DNA of 5,808 nt, taken from contig JAHITL010000076.1 of NCBI GenBank assembly GCA_018817545.1, forward strand, positions 1 through 5,808, read 5' to 3'. The notes below the pieces were generated by a model. That model did no database searches. It was not told the DNA's origin and saw only the letters and a program-made list of their open reading frames with translations. Each line of letters starts with the position of its first letter. Positions within the stretch are counted from its first letter, which is position 1. Below are positions 1-3,774 of this stretch, piece after piece. The DNA is from Patescibacteria group bacterium. GTDB lineage: Bacteria > Patescibacteriota > Patescibacteriia > Patescibacteriales > GWC2-42-12. Made by a program: the position numbers and the translations under genes.

Positions 1-56
1 CAGACCCTTTAGCGACAAACCCTTAATTTAGCTTCCCTAAGCATCTCTTAAAAGAA

Positions 57-65
57 TGATAAAAT
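57..65 (+). promoter_or_regulatory. Possible extended -10 element for tRNA-Val
   Basis: TG-A-TAAAAT matches an extended -10 (TGnTATAAT) with one mismatch in the hexamer. It would start transcription near position 72, about 19 nt before the mature tRNA. No -35 hexamer is visible at the right distance. The region is A+T-rich, so chance matches are common and this call is weak. Confidence 0.3.
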
Positions 66-90
66 TGAAAATTGTTTAAAAATTAATTTT

Positions 91-167
91 GGACGCGTAG
101 CTCAGTTGGTTAGAGCGCTACATTGACATTATAGAGGTCAGAGGTTCGAATCCTCTCGCGTCCACCA
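91..167 (+). tRNA. tRNA-Val (anticodon GAC), CCA encoded
   Basis: A full cloverleaf can be drawn. The acceptor stem GGACGCG (91-97) pairs perfectly with CGCGTCC (157-163). The D stem is GCTC (100-103) with GAGC (113-116). The T arm is AGAGG (140-144), loop TTCGAAT, CCTCT (152-156). The variable loop is AGGTC, the discriminator base is A164, and CCA (165-167) is in the gene. The anticodon loop TTGACAT (123-129) carries GAC at 125-127, which reads GUC and GUU valine codons, and the same loop sequence occurs in E. coli tRNA-Val(GAC). The anticodon stem CTACA/TATAG has one odd C-A opposition (C121 with A131, tRNA positions 30 and 40). The gene stands alone and is not part of a tRNA cluster within the window. 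Confidence 0.96.
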
Positions 168-210
168 AAGTTTATTTTCTAAATCAATATTTTTTAAACA
201 TATTTTTTTC

Positions 211-239
211 TTGCTAAAATTAAATATTAATAATATAAT
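211..239 (+). promoter_or_regulatory. Sigma70-type promoter of the hsp20 cluster
   Basis: The -35 TTGCTA (211-216) and a perfect -10 TATAAT (234-239) are separated by exactly 17 bp. Transcription should start near 246, giving a leader of about 33 nt before the Hsp20 ATG at 279. No CIRCE-type inverted repeat (TTAGCACTC-N9-GAGTGCTAA) is present, so HrcA control is not suggested. Downstream gaps are 12 and 4 nt with no visible terminator, so this promoter may drive all three plus-strand genes. Confidence 0.6.
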
Positions 240-278
240 TACAAAAGAATCTTTAACAAATAAATCATAAAATCTTTT

Positions 279-767
279 ATGGCAAATATTTTTAAAAAAT
301 TAGCAGGATTATCTGATGATAAAAAAAATGATGACAACAATGATGATAATGTAAACGTTAATTATTTTCCAAAAAAAATAATTAACAATGCTCAAGAAGA
401 TGAACGAAGAGAAGAATGGCTTAGCAATGATTATGAAGAAGGTCAACTATCTATTGATGTTTTTCAAACTCCTGACAAGCTCGTAGTAAAATCAACTATC
501 GCTGGAGTAAAGCCTAGCGACATAGACATTTCAATTAATAACGATATGTTAACCATCAGAGGCAGACGTGAAGTTAATACAGAAGTAGAAGAAAAAGATT
601 TTCTTCTTAGAGAATGTTATTGTGGATCTTTTTCTCGTTCTATAATTTTGCCAGTTGAAGTCAAGGCAGATAAAATTGAAGCTTCTTTAGAAAATGGCAT
701 ATTAACTATTACATTGCCTAAAGTAAAAACCGCTAAACAAATTTTCATTACAGTTAAAGAAAAATAA
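279..767 (+). CDS. Hsp20 / alpha-crystallin small heat-shock protein
   Basis: The product is a 162-residue ATP-independent holdase chaperone that would bind unfolding proteins in the cytoplasm as an oligomer. Residues 1-50 form a variable N-terminal arm with an Asp/Asn/Lys-rich low-complexity stretch (about 13-24). The alpha-crystallin domain covers about 55-150. It opens with GQLSIDVFQTPDKLVV, includes AGVKPSDIDISINNDMLTIRG, and ends in the family signature ASLENGILTITLPK (135-148). The C-terminal tail has an I-x-I motif (IFI, 155-157), which in this family docks onto a neighbouring subunit. Length is typical. The ATG has a clear promoter upstream but no Shine-Dalgarno: the preceding bases are A/T with no GGAGG. 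It is the first gene of a tight cluster with the DUF3006-like and VanW genes. The family is certain; its client proteins are unknown. Confidence 0.95.
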   Translation: MANIFKKLAGLSDDKKNDDNNDDNVNVNYFPKKIINNAQEDERREEWLSNDYEEGQLSIDVFQTPDKLVVKSTIAGVKPSDIDISINNDMLTIRGRREVNTEVEEKDFLLRECYCGSFSRSIILPVEVKADKIEASLENGILTITLPKVKTAKQIFITVKEK

Positions 768-779
768 AAAAAAAATTAT

Positions 780-998
780 ATGATGATAAAAATGACAATA
801 GATCGTTTTGAAAACGATAAAGCTATTTTAAAAACAACTGATAACGCTACAGTTATTTGGCCAAAAAATAAATTGCCAAATCAAGCTCATGAAGGAATGA
901 CGCTAGCTTTTGAAATTGAAGAAGAAAAAACAATGGAAATTAAAAACAAAAAATTAGCAAAAGATATTCTAAACGAAATTCTTAATATTGATCAATAA
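780..998 (+). CDS. DUF3006-like small protein
   Basis: This is a 72-residue acidic protein, or 71 or 68 residues if a later Met is used. The N-terminal part, MTIDRFENDKAILKTTDNA (5-23), followed by WPKNKLPNQAHEGMTLAFEI (27-46), matches the DUF3006 pattern as I recall it: an IDRFE opening, a short strand pair, then an LP-x-x-A-x-EG-x-x-L block. That implies a small beta-barrel-like fold. The last 25 residues, rich in Lys and Glu, are probably helical. The family has no established function that I can state. The true start is ambiguous among ATG 780, ATG 783 and ATG 792, and none has a Shine-Dalgarno. The gene lies 12 nt after hsp20 and ends 4 nt before the VanW ATG, so co-transcription and perhaps coupled translation with VanW are likely. 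Confidence 0.8.
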   Translation: MMIKMTIDRFENDKAILKTTDNATVIWPKNKLPNQAHEGMTLAFEIEEEKTMEIKNKKLAKDILNEILNIDQ

Positions 999-1002
999 TT
1001 TA

Positions 1003-2832
1003 ATGCTTACTGAGCTTACTGAAAATCAGACAAACTATCAAAAAATATGGTTGCTCAAATTAGCAATCATATTTTTTGTTTTGGCAATCTTTATTGTCTG
1101 TGGTTTTTTATTATTTGAAAAAAAATATCAATATAAAATTTATCCAGGAATTTGGTTAAACAATTATGATTTAAGCAACAAAACAGTTAATGAGGCTAGA
1201 CAATTAATTGATCAACAAATTAATGAGCTAAATCAAAAAGGAATAACTTTTACATATCAAAATAATGAGAACATTGCGCTGTCAACAATCAAAAGCGAAG
1301 ATATGTTACAATATATCAATTTCGATATTAACCAAGCAATAAATCAAGCAATTGATTTTGGCAGAGATAATAATTTTTTTATTAATTTTAAAAATAAAAT
1401 TTCTGCTATACTATTTAAGAAAAAAATTATTTTAACTGTAAATATTAATCAAGCAGAAATAGAAAAAATTCTTCGCGAAAATTTTTTGCGTTTTGAACAA
1501 CCAGCTCAAGACGCCACTCTCATTATTAATCAAAACAATTCATCAGATAATATTCAATTTCAAATAGCTCAAGAAAAATTAGGTAAAATTATTGATTACA
1601 AAAAAGGTATAGATGAATTAACAAGCGAATTAAGCAAACTTAAATTTCAACCAATTAAATTACAAACAGAAACACAATACCCAATAATTTTTGCAAAAGA
1701 TTGTTTGAATGCAGAATCTCAAGCTAATTCTATTTTAACTTTAGCTCCAATATTATTTAAATACGACAAATTAAATTGGACTATTAATAAAAATCAGCTA
1801 GCTAATTGGCTCTTATTAGAAACTAATCCTGACAAAACTAGCTCTGAAAAAATTATTATAAGTTTAGATCCAGAAAAAACCAAAGATTTTTTAATTAATA
1901 AAGTTGCTACTAAAATTGATCAGACTCCGCTAAACGCAAAATTTCAAATTCAAAATAATAAAGTTATTGAATTTCAAACAAATCACGATGGCATAAAACT
2001 TAATGTAGAAACCACTTATAATAATCTAAAAGATTACATAAATAATAAAAATGAAAAAGTTGATTTAGCTGTAGAAAAACAATTAAGCGACATCAGCGCA
2101 GACAATATTAACGATTTTGGCATTAAAGAAATTATTGGAACTGGCGAATCTAACTTTACTGGATCTCCAACTAATCGTCGTCATAATATTAAAACTGGCA
2201 CCAATGCGGTTAATGGTTTATTAATAAAACCAAACGAAGAGTTTTCTTTAGTAAAAGCATTAGGAAAAATTGACAAAACAACAGGATATCTGCCTGAATT
2301 AGTTATTAAAAAAAATAAAACTGTTCCAGAATATGGTGGTGGCTTATGTCAAGTGGGCACAACTATGTTCCGCACAGCGCTTGCTAGTGGTTTACCAATT
2401 ACTGCAAGAACCAGTCATTCTTATCGCGTTTCTTACTATGAACCTGCTGGAACTGACGCCACTATTTACGATCCTTGGCCTGATTTAAAATTTATTAATG
2501 ATACTGAACATTATATTTTAATTCAAACGCGAATTGAAAACGATAAATTATTTTTTGATTTTTGGGGAACTAAAGACGGACGAATCACAACAAAAACTCA
2601 ACCAACTATTTATAATATAATCAAACCAAAACCAACAAAGATTATTGAGACTTTAGACTTACCTGTCGGCAAAAAAAAATGCACTGAAAAAGCGCATAAC
2701 GGAGCTGACTCATATTTTGATTACAAAGTAGTTTATCCAAACAATGAAATTAAAAATAAAAGATTTTCATCTCATTATGTTCCATGGCAAGCAGTTTGCC
2801 TTCTCGGTATAGAAAAAATTAAATTAAAATAA
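1003..2832 (+). CDS. Membrane-anchored VanW family protein with peptidoglycan-binding repeats
   Basis: The product is a 609-residue envelope protein. Residues 15-38 form one hydrophobic helix after a short cytoplasmic tail, so most of the chain should lie outside the membrane. Next come two regions resembling the PG_binding_4 module often found before VanW: about 45-225 (starting IYPGIWLNNYDL) and about 235-360. The VanW domain (about 378-510) carries its hallmarks: FTGSPTNRRHNI, GLLIKPNEEFSL, the glycine-rich GGGLCQVGTTMF (445-456), TSHSYRVSYY and GTDATIYDPWPDLKFIN. A C-terminal domain has two cysteines (559, 599) that could form a disulfide. VanW is named from vancomycin-resistance clusters, but its biochemical role is not settled and a resistance function should not be assumed. 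ATG 1003 is preferred; an in-frame TTG at 988 would add five residues and overlap the previous gene by 11 nt. No Shine-Dalgarno is visible for either start. Confidence 0.93.
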   Translation: MLTELTENQTNYQKIWLLKLAIIFFVLAIFIVCGFLLFEKKYQYKIYPGIWLNNYDLSNKTVNEARQLIDQQINELNQKGITFTYQNNENIALSTIKSEDMLQYINFDINQAINQAIDFGRDNNFFINFKNKISAILFKKKIILTVNINQAEIEKILRENFLRFEQPAQDATLIINQNNSSDNIQFQIAQEKLGKIIDYKKGIDELTSELSKLKFQPIKLQTETQYPIIFAKDCLNAESQANSILTLAPILFKYDKLNWTINKNQLANWLLLETNPDKTSSEKIIISLDPEKTKDFLINKVATKIDQTPLNAKFQIQNNKVIEFQTNHDGIKLNVETTYNNLKDYINNKNEKVDLAVEKQLSDISADNINDFGIKEIIGTGESNFTGSPTNRRHNIKTGTNAVNGLLIKPNEEFSLVKALGKIDKTTGYLPELVIKKNKTVPEYGGGLCQVGTTMFRTALASGLPITARTSHSYRVSYYEPAGTDATIYDPWPDLKFINDTEHYILIQTRIENDKLFFDFWGTKDGRITTKTQPTIYNIIKPKPTKIIETLDLPVGKKKCTEKAHNGADSYFDYKVVYPNNEIKNKRFSSHYVPWQAVCLLGIEKIKLK

Positions 2833-2875
2833 GATAAATAAGAAAAGTAAGATAAGTAAGATAAGTAAGAAAAAT
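2831..2875 (+). repeat. Degenerate 9-bp tandem repeat, five copies
   Basis: Five consecutive 9-mers share the consensus AAGATAAGT: AAGATAAAT, AAGAAAAGT, AAGATAAGT, AAGATAAGT, AAGAAAAAT. The array starts inside the VanW stop codon. It is probably a slippage product with no coding role. Confidence 0.8.
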
Positions 2876-2887
2876 TTTCTTTTTTTT
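2867..2887 (+). terminator. Weak intrinsic terminator after VanW
   Basis: AAGAAA (2867-2872) can pair with TTTCTT (2876-2881) over a 3-nt loop, and a run of T follows to 2887. The stem is almost all A-U, so it is weak alone, but it is in the right place to end the plus-strand cluster. The GC-rich palindrome just downstream lacks a U tract on either strand. Confidence 0.4.
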
Positions 2888-2920
2888 GTCATTCCCCCCG
2901 CAACTTGCGGGGGGAATCCA
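2888..2920. repeat. GC-rich palindromic REP/dRS3-like element
   Basis: ATTCCCCCCGCAA (2891-2903) and TTGCGGGGGGAAT (2905-2917) are perfect inverted arms of 13 bp around a single C, set in a GTCATTCC...GGAATCCA frame. It stands out sharply from the A+T-rich surroundings. The frame resembles the Neisseria dRS3 repeat (ATTCCC-N8-GGGAAT) and REP-like palindromes in other genomes. It is not followed by a T-run on either strand, so it is not a standard terminator. Whether it repeats elsewhere in this genome cannot be seen here. Confidence 0.75.
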
Positions 2921-2935
2921 TTTCCTTGTTAAATC

Positions 2936-2950
2936 TTAATACTGAGTTTT
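2936..2950 (+). repeat. Left arm of a 15-bp inverted repeat
   Basis: TTAATACTGAGTTTT here is the exact reverse complement of 3760-3774. The two arms enclose about 0.8 kb containing the putative minus-strand RNA and the lysine-rich gene. The flanks do not extend the match clearly. Confidence 0.6.
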
Positions 2951-2988
2951 TATTAAAAAATAATAATAAGAAAAATAAAATAAATTTT

Positions 2989-3030
2989 AAAATCTTAAAT
3001 CTAAAATCTAAAATTTTAAATCATAAATCT
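2989..3030. repeat. Heptamer tandem repeat (consensus WAAATCT)
   Basis: Six heptamers follow in perfect register: AAAATCT, TAAATCT, AAAATCT, AAAATTT, TAAATCA, TAAATCT. This is low-complexity intergenic sequence with no coding potential. A role as a protein-binding array is possible but unsupported. Confidence 0.7.
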
Positions 3031-3037
3031 AAAAAAG

Positions 3038-3046
3038 TTATCCACT
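3038..3046 (+). promoter_or_regulatory. Single DnaA-box-like 9-mer
   Basis: TTATCCACT differs from the DnaA box TTATCCACA only at the last base. No second good box was seen in the intergenic region. It lies beside a very A+T-rich tract, but dnaA, dnaN and a box cluster are absent, so an origin is not claimed. Confidence 0.2.
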
Positions 3047-3061
3047 GTTTATCGTCCAAAT

Positions 3062-3084
3062 AAAAAAAGATCATCTTAAACGGG
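3062..3084 (-). terminator. U-tract terminator of the putative RNA
   Basis: Reading the minus strand, the 3' half of the 16-bp closing helix (3084-3069) is followed at once by seven Ts (3068-3062), then ATTT. The whole folded RNA would act as the terminator stem. It could also stop stray minus-strand readthrough before it enters the VanW gene. Confidence 0.55.
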
Positions 3085-3186
3085 CAGGCAAGAAAATTTA
3101 CGAAAGGAAAAATTTAGTAAAATTACCGAACTTATCCTTCCAGTAAAATCCCCATGCTTGTCGTGCCTAACCCGTTTAAAACGACC
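3069..3186 (-). ncRNA. Putative structured small RNA, family not recognised
   Basis: On the minus strand, 3186-3171 pairs with 3084-3069 in an unbroken 16-bp helix that includes three G-U wobbles (3185/3070, 3182/3073, 3180/3075). A further helix AGGCA (3168-3164) with TGCCT (3090-3086) continues it after a small internal loop. Then 3152-3143 pairs with 3101-3092 (nine of ten pairs, two of them G-U), and GAAGGA (3140-3135) pairs with 3108-3102 with one bulged U, leaving a loop of about 26 nt. All five wobbles would be C-A mismatches on the plus strand, so the RNA is probably minus-strand. Seven Us (3068-3062) follow the closing helix directly, as in an intrinsic terminator. A TTGACA promoter lies upstream. 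It lacks the CAGG...GGAA...AGCA core of SRP RNA, shows no tmRNA or RNase P landmarks, and does not fit 6S RNA well. It does not precede any gene on its strand, so a riboswitch is unlikely. Confidence 0.65.
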
Positions 3187-3212
3187 TTCTTATCAAAATA
3201 GTCTAATTGTAT

Positions 3213-3241
3213 AGATTAGCATAGCTGATATAATCTGTCAA
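3213..3241 (-). promoter_or_regulatory. Promoter for the minus-strand RNA
   Basis: On the minus strand a perfect -35 TTGACA (3241-3236) is followed after 17 bp by TAATCT (3218-3213). A TG one base upstream makes this an extended -10. Transcription would start near 3206, about 20 nt before the closing helix of the RNA. The consensus -35 is notable in such A/T-rich sequence; the -10 hexamer itself is only a partial match. Confidence 0.5.
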
Positions 3242-3255
3242 GGGGTTAATCAGCT
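3223..3255. repeat. Inverted repeat spanning the -35 of the RNA promoter
   Basis: AGCTGAT (3223-3229) and ATCAGCT (3249-3255) are perfect 7-bp arms, with TAA/TTA able to extend the pairing inward. The -35 hexamer sits between them. This could be an operator for a regulator of the RNA. On the plus strand it could also be a weak hairpin followed by TTTATTT. Confidence 0.4.
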
Positions 3256-3287
3256 TTATTTAATATTAGCCCAAACATATAACATTC

Positions 3288-3320
3288 TGTTTTAAAAAAT
3301 TCTTTTTTAAAACATTTTTT
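3288..3320 (+). terminator. A/T hairpin with T-run, terminator-like
   Basis: TGTTTTAAAAAA (3288-3299) and TTTTTTAAAACA (3303-3314) are perfect 12-bp arms around TTC, followed by six Ts (3315-3320). It is shaped like a plus-strand terminator, but no plus-strand gene ends just upstream. Because it is nearly all A/T, a chance palindrome is a real alternative. Confidence 0.35.
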
Positions 3321-3346
3321 ATTTTTAATAAATAAAAATTAATTTT

Positions 3347-3389
3347 AAAAAATAAAAAATAATTTAAAAAAAATAAAAAATAATTTAAA
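3347..3389. repeat. Tandem duplication with 21-bp period
   Basis: AAAATAAAAAATAATTTAAA occurs at 3349-3368 and again at 3370-3389, with the match extending two bases to the left (22 of 22). The 21-bp period is two helical turns, so A-tracts in both copies fall on the same face of the DNA, which favours curvature upstream of the lysine-rich gene. Confidence 0.7.
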
Positions 3390-3480
3390 TATTTTTATCA
3401 AAAAAATATTTTTTTTATTTTTTAATTTATAAAAAAATATTTTAAAAAAATCTTGTTTAATAAAAAATTTTCTGTTAAAA

Positions 3481-3486
3481 TATAAT
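3481..3486 (+). promoter_or_regulatory. Candidate -10 for the lysine-rich gene
   Basis: A perfect TATAAT is placed about 100 bp before the ATG at 3587. A -35-like TTGTTT (3453-3458) is 22 bp away, which is too far, and nothing better lies at 17 bp. The A/T tract upstream could act as an UP element. The start would be near 3493, making the hairpin at 3521-3563 part of the 5' leader. Confidence 0.35.
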
Positions 3487-3520
3487 TATAGAAAAAGAAA
3501 AAATATTTTAAAAAATTTTT

Positions 3521-3563
3521 TTGTAAAATATTATTTATTAATTAAATAAATAATATTTTACAA
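3521..3563 (+). repeat. Perfect 19-bp inverted repeat in the leader of the lysine-rich gene
   Basis: TTGTAAAATATTATTTATT (3521-3539) is exactly complementary to AATAAATAATATTTTACAA (3545-3563) across a 5-nt AATTA loop. It ends 7 nt before the Shine-Dalgarno region. In RNA it would form a long hairpin that could stabilise the message or affect ribosome access; in DNA it could be an operator. Confidence 0.75.
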
Positions 3564-3570
3564 TAGACGG

Positions 3571-3581
3571 AAGGAGGTGAT
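3571..3581 (+). promoter_or_regulatory. Full-length Shine-Dalgarno of the lysine-rich gene
   Basis: AAGGAGGTGAT is complementary along its whole length to the usual 3' end of 16S rRNA. GGAGG (3573-3577) sits 9 nt before ATG 3587. No other gene in the window has a comparable site, which points to high-level translation of this small protein and fixes its start. Confidence 0.9.
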
Positions 3582-3586
3582 TTATT

Positions 3587-3691
3587 ATGGCAAAAGCAAA
3601 AGTTGTTACAAAGAAAAAAACTGCTGCTCCTAAGGGAAAAGCTGCTCCTAAAGGAAAAAAAGCTGCTCCTAAAGGAAAAAAGAAAAAATAA
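3587..3691 (+). CDS. Lysine-rich histone-H1-like small protein with AAPKGK repeats
   Basis: This is a 34-residue, extremely basic protein: MAKAKVVTKKKT, then three AAPKGK units (residues 13-18, 19-24, 26-31) and a lysine tail. There is no acidic residue and no hydrophobic core, so it should be disordered and bind nucleic acid electrostatically, like the C-terminal tails of histone H1 and of bacterial AlgP/Hc1-type proteins. That role is inferred from composition. Reality of the gene is supported by the perfect Shine-Dalgarno at 3571-3581, a leader hairpin and a terminator 27 nt after the stop. At DNA level the repeats are 18-bp units (3623-3640, 3641-3658, 3662-3679) that differ at one base, so copy number may vary between strains. 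It is isolated between the putative RNA and the EndoQ-like gene. Confidence 0.88.
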   Translation: MAKAKVVTKKKTAAPKGKAAPKGKKAAPKGKKKK

Positions 3692-3718
3692 ATTTCTTAG
3701 AAAAAATATAGTAAAAAT

Positions 3719-3757
3719 AAAAACAATCCAAACATTATATTCGGATTGTTTTTATTT
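3719..3757. terminator. Bidirectional intrinsic terminator
   Basis: AAAAACAATCC (3719-3729) pairs with GGATTGTTTTT (3743-3753) over a 13-nt loop. T-rich tails follow on both strands: TTTTTATTTTT to the right, and TTTTTATTTTTAC reading the minus strand to the left. It would end the lysine-rich gene from the left and the EndoQ-like gene (stop at 3771) from the right. Confidence 0.85.
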
Positions 3758-3759
3758 TT

Positions 3760-3774
3760 AAAACTCAGTATTAA
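3760..3774 (-). repeat. Right arm of the 15-bp inverted repeat
   Basis: AAAACTCAGTATTAA is the exact reverse complement of 2936-2950. It overlaps the stop codon of the EndoQ-like gene (3771-3773). Confidence 0.6.

Larger units (their letters stand above)
3256..3520. other. Extremely A+T-rich non-coding tract
   Basis: No gene is visible here. From 3314 to 3451 the sequence has only one G or C base (C3399). It contains long A- and T-runs, a self-complementary AAAAAAATATTTTTTT (3400-3415), an A/T hairpin and a 21-bp tandem duplication. Such tracts are typically curved, easily melted and favoured by nucleoid proteins. It separates the divergent putative RNA (leftward) and lysine-rich gene (rightward). 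Confidence 0.7.

Noticed and set aside
1..31. Possible 3' end of an upstream plus-strand gene (stops at 10-12, 24-26 and 29-31 in the three frames).
   Set aside because: Only 3 to 9 codons are visible in each frame, and none can be recognised or preferred.
240..278. RNA thermometer in the hsp20 leader.
   Set aside because: The leader is short and A/T-rich with no Shine-Dalgarno to mask and no convincing hairpin.
988..1002. TTG start for VanW, five codons upstream of ATG 1003.
   Set aside because: It would overlap the previous gene and has no ribosome site; ATG 1003 leaves the transmembrane anchor intact and fits the compact spacing.
2888..2920. GC-rich palindrome as the VanW terminator.
   Set aside because: No U-run follows on either strand; the T-run lies before it on the plus strand.
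2831..3030. CRISPR array in the repeat-rich intergenic stretch.
   Set aside because: The repeats are 7- and 9-bp tandem units without unique spacers, and no cas genes are present.
3069..3186. SRP (4.5S) RNA.
   Set aside because: A GGAAGG is present at 3141-3136 on the minus strand, but the flanking CAGG and AGCA symmetric-loop sequences are missing and the local pairing does not place GGAA in a tetraloop.
3069..3186. Riboswitch or leader element.
   Set aside because: The next gene in the minus-strand direction is VanW in the opposite orientation, so there is nothing for it to control in cis on its own strand.
3038..3451. Replication origin (DnaA-box-like site beside an A/T-rich tract).
   Set aside because: Only one near-consensus box is present, and dnaA, dnaN or other origin genes are absent.
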